A DNA stretch of 64,000 nt from Allobosea sp. BK604 (GCF_004341515.1 NZ_SLZF01000003.1:62001-126000), one strand, 5' to 3'. Shown: positions 43,334 through 51,667, counted from the first letter of the stretch. Notes: a model not told the origin generated them from the sequence alone. Program-made: numbers and translations.

Positions 43334-45075
43334 TGCGGCCGATCCTCGACATTGCCGATCTCGGTATCGCGATTGCCGGTCGGCGAGTCGTGCGTGATCT
43401 CTCCTTCTCGATCGCGCCTGGGGAGACCATGGCGCTGATCGGCGAATCCGGCTCGGGCAAGTCGATGACGGCGGCGGCGATCATGGGGCTGCTGCCGCCG
43501 GGCGCCCGCATCGCCGAGCGCTCGCGCCTGCGCTTCGACGGCCTGCCGCTCCGGCCCGAGGACGACGCCGCGATGCGCCCGCTGCGCGGCCGCGCCATGA
43601 GCATGGTCTTCCAGGACCCGATGAGCTGCCTCAACCCGTTCATGACGGTGGCCGGGCAGATCGACGAGGCCCTCCAAAGACTCGGGACCGGCAATAGAGC
43701 ATTTTCGAGCGAAGTGGATACCGGTTCGCGTGAAGAAAATCCGTCAAAACAGAGAGATGGAGAATTTTCGCGATTCGGAGAAACGCGGAAATACTCGAGC
43801 GGTCAGCGGCGCGCGCGCATCCTGGAGCTGCTCGCACTGGTCGAGCTGCCGGATCCCGCTGCCATCGCCCGCCGCTACCCGCATGAGCTCTCCGGCGGCC
43901 AGCAGCAGCGCGTCATGCTCGCGATGGCACTGGCCGCCGAGCCGCGCCTGCTCATCGCCGACGAGCCGACGAGCGCGCTCGATGCCACCGTCCAGGCCGA
44001 AATCCTCCGGCTCCTGAAGAACCTCCAGCGCAGGCTCGGCAATGCGCTGCTGTTCATCACTCATGATCTGGCGGCGGCAGCCGAGCTCGCGCACCGCATC
44101 GTCGTCATGCAGGCCGGCCGGGCGGTCGAATACGGACCCGCCGCCATCGTTCTCGCCGATCCGCGCGAGGACTATACCCGCAAACTCGTCTCGACGCGCC
44201 GGATGCTTGCCGCCCCGCCGCAGACCCCGCCCGTGGCGCGCGCGTCCGAGCCGGTGCTGCGCATCGAGGAGCTCGTCCACGATTATCCCGCCAGGCGCAT
44301 CCTCGGCCGGCCGTTCCGGTCGCTCCACGGCGTCTCGCTTGCGATCGCACCGGGCGAGACATTGGGCATTGTCGGCGAATCCGGCTCGGGCAAGTCGACG
44401 CTTGCCCGCCTCGCCATCGGCCTGGCCCGTCCCGGCGGGGGCGAGATCACGCTGTTCGGCACGTCGATTGCGCGGATGGCGCGGCTCGACCGCGCCCTGC
44501 GCCGGCGCTGCCAGATCATCTTCCAGAACCCCTATGGCGCCCTCAATCCCAGGCTCAGCGTTGAGGCCGCCATGCGCGAGCCGCTCGAACTGCTCGGCCT
44601 CTCCAATCGCGATGACCGGAGACGGATCGAGGCGGCGCTGGTCGATGTCGGGCTCGGCGGCGATCATCTCGCGCGCTATCCCCACCAGCTCTCCGGCGGC
44701 CAGCGCCAGCGCGTCTGTATCGCCCGGGCGCTCCTCTCCGAGCCTGAGCTGCTGATCTGTGACGAGATCGTCTCGGCCCTCGACGCGACCGTGCAGATGC
44801 AGGTGATCGCCATGCTCAAGGCACTCCAGGCGAAGCGCGGCTTCGCGATGATGTTCGTCGGCCACGACATCGAGATCGTGCGCTGGGTCTCGGACCGCAT
44901 CGCCGTGATGCATCGCGGCCGCATCGTCGAGCAGGGTCCGGCCACGGCGATCGTCACGGCGCCGCAGGATCCCTATACGCAGACGCTGATGGCGGCGATG
45001 CCCGGCTCGATCGGCAGCGCGACCGCTGCAGGCCGTGGCGAATGGCGCACGCCCTTTAAGGAACACGTCGGGTAA
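43333..45075 (+). CDS. fused double ABC ATPase (DppD-DppF type) with an in-frame RIME-like insertion
   Basis: 580 aa with two complete nucleotide-binding domains: Walker A GESGSGKS at 37-44 and LSGGQ from 186, then Walker A at 348-355 and LSGGQ from 453 with a DEIVSALD Walker B variant. It powers the Dpp-type importer encoded upstream. Residues 122-155 are encoded by a RIME-like repeat inserted in frame between the Q-loop and the signature motif of the first domain. Removing them rejoins DEALQRLGTGN to GQRRARILELLALV at normal family spacing. Whether the ATPase still works is open, but no stop or frameshift is present. Confidence 0.93.
   Translation: MRPILDIADLGIAIAGRRVVRDLSFSIAPGETMALIGESGSGKSMTAAAIMGLLPPGARIAERSRLRFDGLPLRPEDDAAMRPLRGRAMSMVFQDPMSCLNPFMTVAGQIDEALQRLGTGNRAFSSEVDTGSREENPSKQRDGEFSRFGETRKYSSGQRRARILELLALVELPDPAAIARRYPHELSGGQQQRVMLAMALAAEPRLLIADEPTSALDATVQAEILRLLKNLQRRLGNALLFITHDLAAAAELAHRIVVMQAGRAVEYGPAAIVLADPREDYTRKLVSTRRMLAAPPQTPPVARASEPVLRIEELVHDYPARRILGRPFRSLHGVSLAIAPGETLGIVGESGSGKSTLARLAIGLARPGGGEITLFGTSIARMARLDRALRRRCQIIFQNPYGALNPRLSVEAAMREPLELLGLSNRDDRRRIEAALVDVGLGGDHLARYPHQLSGGQRQRVCIARALLSEPELLICDEIVSALDATVQMQVIAMLKALQAKRGFAMMFVGHDIEIVRWVSDRIAVMHRGRIVEQGPATAIVTAPQDPYTQTLMAAMPGSIGSATAAGRGEWRTPFKEHVG
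43694..43799. repeat. RIME-like repeat, copy 3, inside the ABC ATPase coding sequence
   Basis: Same 106-bp layout as the intergenic copies, with boundaries ATAG/CGAG instead of CTAG/CTAG. If four bases are a target duplication, the net addition is 102 bases or 34 codons, so the frame is kept. Its open reading begins RAFSSEVDTGSREENPSKQ. Confidence 0.9.
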
Positions 45076-45216
45076 CCGCCCCCGTCAGCCTGAATCAGGG
45101 CTGCCGTAGGAAACGCGCGGTGGCCATGCCGCCTCGTCATGCCGCGCGCCTTGATCGCGGGCGGCCAAACCACGAAGTCACGCCGCGACACTCAATGGCG
45201 CTCGAGCCGGATCCGG

Positions 45217-45235
45217 TCAGGTTGCATCAACCTGA
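45217..45235. promoter_or_regulatory. inverted repeat upstream of the LLM oxidoreductase
   Basis: TCAGGTT-GCATC-AACCTGA is a perfect 7-bp-arm dyad 94 bases upstream of the flavin oxidoreductase start. It may be a regulator site or a short hairpin after the ABC operon; no T-run follows. Confidence 0.35.
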
Positions 45236-45328
45236 TCGGTGCATCCGTCTCTCAACGATTGATAGAAAACGCGTGATCCGATCCGATCGCCTCGCGATCA
45301 TATCGGCGCGTGCTCCAAGGGGCATGAC

Positions 45329-46357
45329 ATGGCTGATCTTGAACTCGGGCTGGATACGTTCGGCGACGTCACACGCGGGCCGGACGGAGCGCTCAAGCCG
45401 CATGCGCAGGTCATCCGCGACGTCATCGAGCAGGCGGTGCTGGCGGACGAACTCGGCATCGATTTCATCGGGCTCGGCGAGCATCACCGCGCCGATTTCG
45501 CCATCTCGACGCCGGAGACCGTGCTCGCCGCCATCGCCGGCCGCACCAGCCGCATCCGGCTCGGCTCGGCCGTGACCGTGCTGAGCTCGGATGATCCGAT
45601 CCGCGTCTTTCAGCGCTTCTCGACCTTGGATGCCGCCTCTAACGGGCGCGCCGAGGTCATTCTCGGCCGCGGCTCCTTTACCGAGTCCTTCCCGCTCTTC
45701 GGCTATGAGCTCTCGCAATACGAGACCCTGTTCGAGGAGAAGCTCGATCTCTTCGCTGCGCTGCTCAACGACGAGGCCGTGACCTGGCGCGGCACGATCC
45801 GGCCGCCCTTGACCAACCAGCGCGTCTTCCCACCGGTCGAGAACGGGCCGCTGAAGACCTGGATCGGCGTCGGCGGCAGCCCGGAATCGGTCATTCGCGC
45901 AGTCCGCTATGACCTGCCGCTGATGCTTGCGATCATCGGCGGCGACCCGGCGCGCTTCAAACCCTATGTCGATCTCTACCACCGCGCCTATGCACAGCTC
46001 GGCAAGCAGGCGAAGCCGATCGGCGTGCATTCGCCCGGCTATGTCGCCGAGACGGACGAGCAGGCCCGCGAGGAATTCTGGCCTGACTACAAGCAGATGC
46101 GCGACCGCATCGGCGGCGAGCGCGGCTGGCCGCCGATGGCACGGGCTGAATTCGAGCAGGAGATCGAGCGCGGCTCGCTCTATCTCGGCTCGCCCGAGAC
46201 CGTCGCCCGCAAGATCGCCACGACCGCGAAGACGCTGGGCATCGCCCGCTTCCAGCTCAAATACAGCGCCGGCCCCTTGCCGCATGACCGGCTGATGCGC
46301 TGCATCGAGCTTTATGGGACAAAGGTGATGCCGCTCGTGCGCGAGATGCTCAGGTAA
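45329..46357 (+). CDS. LLM-class flavin-dependent oxidoreductase
   Basis: 342 aa bacterial-luciferase-like TIM barrel. LADELGIDFIGLGEHHRADFAISTPETVLAAIAGRTSRIRLGSAVTVLSSDDPIRVFQRFSTLDAASNGRAEVILGRGSFTESFPLFGY is the characteristic block, with the GEHH motif near the flavin. Members use FMNH2 or F420. The start at 45329 follows AAGGGG. It lies 253 bases after the phnA importer operon on the same strand; whether it belongs to that pathway is unclear. Confidence 0.9.
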   Translation: MADLELGLDTFGDVTRGPDGALKPHAQVIRDVIEQAVLADELGIDFIGLGEHHRADFAISTPETVLAAIAGRTSRIRLGSAVTVLSSDDPIRVFQRFSTLDAASNGRAEVILGRGSFTESFPLFGYELSQYETLFEEKLDLFAALLNDEAVTWRGTIRPPLTNQRVFPPVENGPLKTWIGVGGSPESVIRAVRYDLPLMLAIIGGDPARFKPYVDLYHRAYAQLGKQAKPIGVHSPGYVAETDEQAREEFWPDYKQMRDRIGGERGWPPMARAEFEQEIERGSLYLGSPETVARKIATTAKTLGIARFQLKYSAGPLPHDRLMRCIELYGTKVMPLVREMLR

Positions 46358-46375
46358 AGCGGGCATCCTCCACAT

Positions 46376-46435
46376 CGTCATTGCGAGCGAAGCGAAGCAA
46401 TCCAGGGGCGGCAGCGCTCCAGGTCCCCCTGGATT
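46376..46435. repeat. interspersed repeat, truncated
   Basis: CGTCATTGCGAGCGAAGCG begins a dispersed element found between genes in many proteobacteria. The inner stem AATCCAGGGG/CCCCTGGATT is complete, but the right outer arm that should mirror the start is missing after 46435. Confidence 0.65.
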
Positions 46436-46445
46436 TCCTACGGGC

Positions 46446-46478
46446 TAAACAAAATGGCGCGCCTCGCGGCGCGCCATT
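46446..46478 (-). terminator. Rho-independent terminator of the solute-binding protein gene
   Basis: Perfect 10-bp arms AATGGCGCGC/GCGCGCCATT with loop CTCGCG; on the minus strand the stem is followed by TTGTTTAG, giving a T-rich tail. It lies 24 bases past the stop at 46503. Confidence 0.8.
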
Positions 46479-46502
46479 CCATTTCCAGCGATGGAAAACC
46501 GA

Positions 46503-47711
46503 TCACTTCGTGCGCTTGGCGCCGATTTCCTCGTCCCAGCGACGGAAGGCCAGCACCATCTTGTCCGGCGTCAGCGGCACCTCGATCGGGTTGTTGGCGA
46601 TCAGGGCCTCGTATTCCGGGCGGCCATATTCGGCGATCGCCTTCTGGCTCTCCGGCGGAGCCATCGAGAGGGGCACGTCCTTCACCGCCGGGCCCGGATA
46701 GAAATAGCCCTCGTCATAGGTATAGGCCTGCTGCTGCGGGGTCAGCGCGAAGCTGATCAGATCGAGCAGCACGGCGAGCTTGTCGTCCGGAACGCCCTTG
46801 GGGATGTACATGTACTGGGCGTCGGAGACCCAATGGAAACCCTTTAGCGCCTGGATCTTGGCTTCCTTCGGCACGATGCCGAGCACGCGCGGGTTGATGT
46901 CCCAGCCGGTGGTCGAGACGATCATGTCGCGCGAGCCGTCGCCGAGCTCCTTCATCGTCGCGGCGGTGCCGGTCGGATAATACTCGATGCCGTTGCCGAG
47001 CTCCTTCAGATAGGCCCAGGTCTTCTCCCAGCCATTGGCCGGATCCTTTGGGTCCTTGTCGCCGAGCAGGTAGGGCAGGCCCATGATCCAGGTGCGGCCG
47101 GGGCCGGAATTCGCCGGGCGGGCATAGAAGAAGCGGTTCGGGTTCTGCTTGGTATAGGCGAGCAGTTCCTCGGCCGTGGTCGGAACCGTCTTGACCCGGT
47201 CCGGCATGTACTCAAGCAGCGGCCCGGACGGATAATAGACCACGCACATGCCCTGGCCGGAGCCGAGATTGTGCATATCGAGCGCCGGCTTCATCAGCAC
47301 CTTGGCCGGGTCCGGCAGAGACGCTGCATGCTCCGGCAGCAGCGTGACCCAGAGCTTCTGCTCGATGCCCGCCGCCAGCGCGTCGAGGCCGCCGATGACG
47401 AGGTCGATATCGTTGCGGTTGGCCGATTGCATCGCCTTGATCTTGCCGGGCAGTTCCGGCGCCGGCGCCTTGGTGAAGGTCATGCGCGAGACCAGGTTCT
47501 TCTTGGAGTCGCGATAGTTCTCCAGCGGCTTCTGCAGCAGGGCGAGCGCGCCGCCGACGTCGATGATGTTCAGCGCTACCGGCGCTTTCGGCAGCGGCAA
47601 GCCCTGCGCGAGGGCACTGGTGGCGCCGGTCGCGCCGAGCGTCAGGACGGCGGCGCCGCCCTCGACGAACTGACGGCGCGACGGGCCGGTCTTCCTGGTC
47701 TGGTCTGTCAT
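46503..47711 (-). CDS. extracellular solute-binding protein (family 1, PotD/FutA-like), orphan
   Basis: 402 aa from ATG 47711, preceded by AGAGGAACC. SRRQFVEGGAAVLTLGATGATSALAQG is a twin-arginine-type signal. The mature part has ALNIIDVGGALALLQKPLENYRD and DIDLVIGGLDALAAGIEQKLWVTLLPEH, and WVSDAQYMYIPKGVPDDKLAVLLDLISFALTPQQQAYTYDEGYFYPGPA near the end, as in polyamine/iron/thiamine-type receptors. No permease or ATPase lies adjacent. Directly upstream is a remnant of a LacI-type gene, so the locus may be the remains of a larger sugar or amine uptake operon. Confidence 0.87.
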   Translation of the reverse strand: MTDQTRKTGPSRRQFVEGGAAVLTLGATGATSALAQGLPLPKAPVALNIIDVGGALALLQKPLENYRDSKKNLVSRMTFTKAPAPELPGKIKAMQSANRNDIDLVIGGLDALAAGIEQKLWVTLLPEHAASLPDPAKVLMKPALDMHNLGSGQGMCVVYYPSGPLLEYMPDRVKTVPTTAEELLAYTKQNPNRFFYARPANSGPGRTWIMGLPYLLGDKDPKDPANGWEKTWAYLKELGNGIEYYPTGTAATMKELGDGSRDMIVSTTGWDINPRVLGIVPKEAKIQALKGFHWVSDAQYMYIPKGVPDDKLAVLLDLISFALTPQQQAYTYDEGYFYPGPAVKDVPLSMAPPESQKAIAEYGRPEYEALIANNPIEVPLTPDKMVLAFRRWDEEIGAKRTK

Positions 47712-47747
47712 GGTTCCTCTCCCTGGGATTGCCATTGCTTCTCGCGG

Positions 47748-47978
47748 TCAGGCTGGACCTGCCGCCGACTCCCGCATCACCGGGCCGGTGATGTCGGATC
47801 GTCCCGCCTCGAATTGGGGCGCCATACGGCTTCGGCCAAAGGCAAGCGCGCTGATCGCCCGTCGTCTTGTTCCCTGCATCGCCGGAGCCACGCGGTCGAG
47901 CCGCCGGTTCGCATAATTCGAAACCGTCGGGGCCGAAATATGGGCGCAGTGCGCGACGTCGATGATACTGGCCGCCAT
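47748..47978 (-). pseudogene. remnant of a LacI-family regulator (DNA-binding domain only)
   Basis: The frame from 47978 reads MAASIIDVAHCAHISAPTVS and continues NYANRRLDRVAPAMQ, a good match to a LacI helix-turn-helix and hinge, then RRAISALAFGRSRMAPQFEAGRSDITGPV, a degraded hinge region. It stops after 76 codons, where the sugar-binding domain should begin, and some conserved residues are replaced (CAH for the usual AGV). It lies just upstream of the solute-binding protein gene on the same strand. A functional micro-regulator is possible but less likely. Confidence 0.6.
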
Positions 47979-48060
47979 GGCGCTCTACTCAAACCGCATG
48001 GCGAGCGTTACACCATACCGGTAGACAGGCAACAAGAATTGAGTGGCGAAAGGGTGAACT

Positions 48061-49194
48061 ATGGTCGGAGTTTCAGCGCAGGACCTCTCCGCCTGGATGA
48101 CGGGAACCCTGCTGCCGCGCTGGCTTGAACGCGCCTATGACCCCGGCCGCCCCGGCTATGCCGAATGGGTCCGGCCCGATGGTGGCATCATGACGGCCGA
48201 ACGACGCACGACGCTGGTCACTGCGCGGACGCTCTATGTCTTCAGCCACGCCCACCTGCTCGGCGTGCCCGGCGCGCTCGCGGCGGCGCGGCACGGCCTC
48301 TCCTTCCTGCTGAAGCAATGCCGGCGCAGCGATGGGCGCTTCAGCCATGCCTGCACCGCGACAGGTGAAGTCATCGACGGCAAATCCGATTTCTACGACC
48401 TCGCCTTCGTCATCTTCGCCCTGGCCTGGTACGCGCGGGCCACCGGTGAGGCCGAGCCGCTCGAACAGGCGGAAGCGGTGATGCGCTTCATCGAGACGGA
48501 ACTCGCCTCGCCCTCGGGCGGCTTCCTCGAGGACACGCTCAATACGGTGCCGCACCGCCAGAACCCGCATATGCACCTGCTCGAAGCCTGCCATGCCATG
48601 GCCGAGTCCTCCGGCGACAAGCGCTGGCTGGAGCGCGCCGACGCGATCGTGCGGCTGATGCAGCAGCGCTTTGCCGCCGACGGGACGCTGGGCGAGTTCT
48701 TCGACAATGACTGGGCGCCATTTGCCGGCGAAAAGGGGCTCGTCCGCGAACCCGGCCATCACTATGAATGGACCTGGCTGCTCTATCATCACGAGCGGCT
48801 GACTGGCTCGAAGAGTGCCCGCGAGAGCGCCCGCCAGCTCTTCGCCTTCGGCGAGAAATTCGGCGGGGGTGCGCAGGGCAAGCCTGTCATCAACGAGGTC
48901 GACCCGCAAGGTCGGGTCCTGAACGGCGCGGCTCTGCTCTGGCCGCAGACGGAATATCTCAAGGCTCTGGCGGCGCGCGTCGAGTTCGAGGATGACCACG
49001 AGGCCGCCGCCCGGCTCGACCAGCATCTGCGCCTTGTCTTCGCGCATTTCGTCGACCCGGCAACCGGACTTTGGGCGAACCAGCTCGACGCGTCCGGCAA
49101 CAAGGTTATCGAGCCGGTCCCCGTGCGCGTGCTTTATCACTTGCTGCTGGCGCTGGCGGATGTCTGTCGGGTGAAGACCGCTGCAAAAGCCTAG
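48061..49194 (+). CDS. AGE-family sugar epimerase/isomerase
   Basis: 377 aa (alpha/alpha)6-barrel protein of the N-acylglucosamine 2-epimerase superfamily. TARTLYVFSHAHLLGVPGALAAARHGLSFLLKQCR, KSDFYDLAFVIFALAWYARATGE, NPHMHLLEACHAMAE and GHHYEWTWLLYHHERLTG are the conserved blocks, with Arg/His/Glu residues that form the aldose-ketose isomerase site in D-mannose isomerase and sulfoquinovose isomerase relatives. The substrate is likely a hexose such as mannose, or a derivative. It is divergent from the solute-binding protein and LacI remnant, so the three may once have formed one sugar-utilisation locus. Confidence 0.87.
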   Translation: MVGVSAQDLSAWMTGTLLPRWLERAYDPGRPGYAEWVRPDGGIMTAERRTTLVTARTLYVFSHAHLLGVPGALAAARHGLSFLLKQCRRSDGRFSHACTATGEVIDGKSDFYDLAFVIFALAWYARATGEAEPLEQAEAVMRFIETELASPSGGFLEDTLNTVPHRQNPHMHLLEACHAMAESSGDKRWLERADAIVRLMQQRFAADGTLGEFFDNDWAPFAGEKGLVREPGHHYEWTWLLYHHERLTGSKSARESARQLFAFGEKFGGGAQGKPVINEVDPQGRVLNGAALLWPQTEYLKALAARVEFEDDHEAAARLDQHLRLVFAHFVDPATGLWANQLDASGNKVIEPVPVRVLYHLLLALADVCRVKTAAKA

Positions 49195-49273
49195 GGCATC
49201 ATCCTCAAGAGCTCCGTCTGCCGGCCGAAGCGTAGCGGCGCAAAGGAATCCGTCGTAGGGCTGCGCTGCTTCC

Positions 49274-49362
49274 GTCATGGTCGGGCTTATCCCGGCCATC
49301 CACGTCTTCCTGCCGAAGCGCCGTGTTCAAGACACGGATGCTCGGCACAGGCCGGGCATGAC
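49274..49362. repeat. 89-bp interspersed palindromic repeat
   Basis: Terminal arms GTCATGGTCGGGC and GCCGGGCATGAC, with an inner hairpin CCGTGT-TCAAG-ACACGG (49321-49337). This GTCATGGCCGGGCTT-type element is common between genes in Hyphomicrobiales. It lies between the AGE epimerase gene and cobF. Confidence 0.65.
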
Positions 49363-49394
49363 GACAAGGATTGGGCGACGCGAAGAGGACCCGA

Positions 49395-50150
49395 ATGCGC
49401 AGGATACTCGTCATCGGCATCGGCGCCGGCAACCCGGATTACCTGACCATCCAGGCCATTGCCGCGCTGAATAAGGCCGATGTCTTCTTCATTCCCGACA
49501 AGGGCGAGGAGAAGGCGGCCCTGCGCCAGCTGCGCACCGACATCCTCGACCGCTTCGTCGAGAACAAGGCCTATCGCAGCGTCGTCCTCAAGACGCCGAA
49601 GCGGGCCGAGGCCGGCTCAGACTATCGCGGCGCCGTCGATGACTGGCACGCGAAGCTAGCCGAGGCCTATGGCGAGCTCTTCACGGCCGAACTTGGCGAG
49701 GATCAATGCGGCGCCCTGCTCGTCTGGGGCGACCCCAGCCTCTATGACAGCACCTTGCGCATCATCGAGCGCATCCGGGCGACGGGCATCGCGCTCGACT
49801 ACGAGGTCATCCCCGGCATCACCAGCATCCAGGCGCTCGCCGCCCGGCACCGTATCCCGCTGAACCGCATCGGCGAGCCGGTGCTGATCACCACCGGGCG
49901 AAAGCTCCCGTCGAACCCCGCAGAGGACACGGTGGTGATGCTCGATGGCGAGCAGGCATTTACGCGCGTCACAGGTAACTACGAGATTTTCTGGGGCGCC
50001 TATCTCGGGGCGCCGGAAGAGATCCTGGTGTCCGGCAAGCTCGGCGAGGTCAGCGAGGAGATCGAGCGGGTCAGGCGCGAGGCGCGCGAGGCCAAGGGCT
50101 GGATCATGGATACCTATCTGCTGCGCAAAGCGACGCCAGATAACGACTAG
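49395..50150 (+). CDS. cobF: precorrin-6A synthase (deacetylating)
   Basis: 251 aa from ATG 49395, preceded by AGAGGA. SAM-dependent tetrapyrrole methyltransferase: MRRILVIGIGAGNPDYLTIQAIAALNKADVFFIPDKG and LLVWGDPSLYDSTLRIIERI plus DYEVIPGITSIQALAARHRIPLNRIGEPVLITTGR are typical of CobF, which methylates C1 and removes the C20-derived acetyl unit in aerobic cobalamin synthesis. No other cob genes are in the window, so it is detached from the main pathway cluster. I saw no cobalamin riboswitch upstream. Confidence 0.93.
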   Translation: MRRILVIGIGAGNPDYLTIQAIAALNKADVFFIPDKGEEKAALRQLRTDILDRFVENKAYRSVVLKTPKRAEAGSDYRGAVDDWHAKLAEAYGELFTAELGEDQCGALLVWGDPSLYDSTLRIIERIRATGIALDYEVIPGITSIQALAARHRIPLNRIGEPVLITTGRKLPSNPAEDTVVMLDGEQAFTRVTGNYEIFWGAYLGAPEEILVSGKLGEVSEEIERVRREAREAKGWIMDTYLLRKATPDND

Positions 50151-50159
50151 GACGCGGGA

Positions 50160-50184
50160 AACCCCTCTCCGGACGGGAGAGGGG
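50160..50184. repeat. short GC hairpin after cobF
   Basis: CCCCTCTCC-GGACG-GGAGAGGGG forms a perfect stem ten bases past the cobF stop. The sequence is a familiar dispersed intergenic motif; without a T-run it is at most a weak terminator. Confidence 0.5.
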
Positions 50185-50240
50185 CAGGGTTGAGGAGGTC
50201 TTCGCTCGCCAAGCTGTAACGTTCGCGCCGCGACAGAAGC

Positions 50241-51173
50241 TCACGCCTCCAGCAGGGTCCCCACACCCAGCAGCGCCTCGTCCTGGTTCACCGCGAGGCT
50301 CGTCAACCGATAGAGAATGAACCCGGCCTTCTCCGAGCGGATGCTGGCGAGCACCTTGCCAAAGGCATCCCTGATCCCACCGATCACTTCGCCTTCCGCC
50401 ACCGTCTCAGAGAGCGTCTTGGCCGGATACCAGAGCCCGCTGACCGGCGCCTTGGGCACCCACATCGTCACGACCTTCTGCTCGCCTTCAGGAGCCGGCT
50501 CGGCCGCCTCGATCAGCCCGAGCTTGTGCATGACACGGTGCACGCCGGCGCTCATCATGCCGACCGTATCCTCGTCCCAGAGGCCATTGCCGCTCACCTC
50601 CGACAGGATGCCGGGGATGCCGAGCTGATGGGCCGCGTCGAGCGTATAGCCGGCGCCGCCGGACGCCACGATCACCGGCAGGCCGAAGGCCTCGGCCAGA
50701 GCCCGCGACTTCGCACAGGCGCGCGGATAGATCGTGAAGGGCGCCAGCCCTTCGTCGAGATCGCCGCCATGCAGATCGATATAGGCATCGGCGAGCGGAT
50801 AGACGCTCGTCGTCAGCCAATGCGCCAGGCGCTGGCTGGTCGTGCCGGCGGCATCGCCGGGGAACATCCGGTTCAGGTTCTTCCCGTCCTGCGGCATCAC
50901 GTAGATGCTGCGCTTGTGGAAGCCCTGCAGGTTGAGGATGGGCAGCACGATCAGCGTGCCCTTGATCCGCTCGGGCGAAAGCTTCAGCAGCCGCAGCGCG
51001 GTCTCGATCGAGCAATATTCCGAGCCATGGACTCCGGCCGTGACCAGCAGGCAAGGCCCGGGTTGCGCCCCCTCGATGATGCCGAAGGGAATCTCGATAT
51101 CCTCTGCGAGCGGCCGGACATGGCCGAATTCGCTGCGGGCCTTGCCGGTGCGGATGGGCGGTAGGGTCGTCAT
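50241..51173 (-). CDS. succinylglutamate desuccinylase/aspartoacylase-family deacylase
   Basis: 310 aa from ATG 51173. Zinc carboxypeptidase-like fold: His49 and Glu52 in TAGVHGSEYCSIE and His135 in YIDLHGGDLDEG are the zinc ligands, with NLNRMFPGD supplying substrate Arg. The C-terminal barrel (VSGLWYPAKTLSETVAEGEVIGGIRDAFGKVL) is the AstE/AspA C-domain. It cleaves an N-acyl amino acid or related amide in the cytoplasm; ectoine catabolism has a similar enzyme (DoeB), but no partners are nearby. It is divergent from a small membrane protein gene. Confidence 0.87.
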   Translation of the reverse strand: MTTLPPIRTGKARSEFGHVRPLAEDIEIPFGIIEGAQPGPCLLVTAGVHGSEYCSIETALRLLKLSPERIKGTLIVLPILNLQGFHKRSIYVMPQDGKNLNRMFPGDAAGTTSQRLAHWLTTSVYPLADAYIDLHGGDLDEGLAPFTIYPRACAKSRALAEAFGLPVIVASGGAGYTLDAAHQLGIPGILSEVSGNGLWDEDTVGMMSAGVHRVMHKLGLIEAAEPAPEGEQKVVTMWVPKAPVSGLWYPAKTLSETVAEGEVIGGIRDAFGKVLASIRSEKAGFILYRLTSLAVNQDEALLGVGTLLEA

Positions 51174-51337
51174 CGTCGAATCCGTGTGAGAGCGCCTCGG
51201 CCGCCCTGAACCGGCTGCCGCGACGGAGCTTAGAGCGATCGGGCGCGATGAACAGCCGCCGGCGAAAAATCTCTCGTCGATGGCAGCGGCCTTGAGGTTA
51301 AATGGCACCGTCTACGGAAACCCGAGCTTCGCCCGCG

Positions 51338-51667
51338 ATGACGATCGACAGCAGCACCGAACGCAAGGACCGGGCACTCTCGCACCACATCCTGCCGACC
51401 TCGGGCACGATGATCGGCATCTGCACCACCTTGATCGGGCTGACCAAGATCGTCGAGGCACATATCGGCCCGAGCCATGTCGATGAATACGCGGCGTTGA
51501 CCGCGCTGCTCTTCCTGACCAGCGCGCTCGCCTCCTATATTTCGATGCGTCATGCCGACAGGAAGGAGTTGAGCCGGCGCTGTGAGCTGCTCGCCGACCA
51601 ATGCTTCATCATCGGGCTGATCGGCATCACGATGATCTCGCTCTTTTTTGCCTATGAGATCATCTAG
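51338..51667 (+). CDS. small membrane protein of unknown function
   Basis: 109 aa from ATG 51338. Three hydrophobic segments: TSGTMIGICTTLIGLTKIVEA, YAALTALLFLTSALASYISM and QCFIIGLIGITMISLFFAYEII, the last reaching the very C-terminus. The stop codon TAG is part of the CTAG edge of a RIME-like repeat, so the original C-terminus may have differed. Similar proteins occur in Hyphomicrobiales; function unknown. Confidence 0.75.
   Translation: MTIDSSTERKDRALSHHILPTSGTMIGICTTLIGLTKIVEAHIGPSHVDEYAALTALLFLTSALASYISMRHADRKELSRRCELLADQCFIIGLIGITMISLFFAYEII

Noticed and set aside
43694..43799. Possible frameshift or assembly error in the ABC ATPase gene
   Set aside because: The reading frame continues through the repeat into a complete second half with all motifs, so it is an in-frame insertion rather than a break.
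49195..49394. Possible cobalamin riboswitch before cobF
   Set aside because: The interval is filled by an 89-bp dispersed repeat. I see no B12-box-like sequence.
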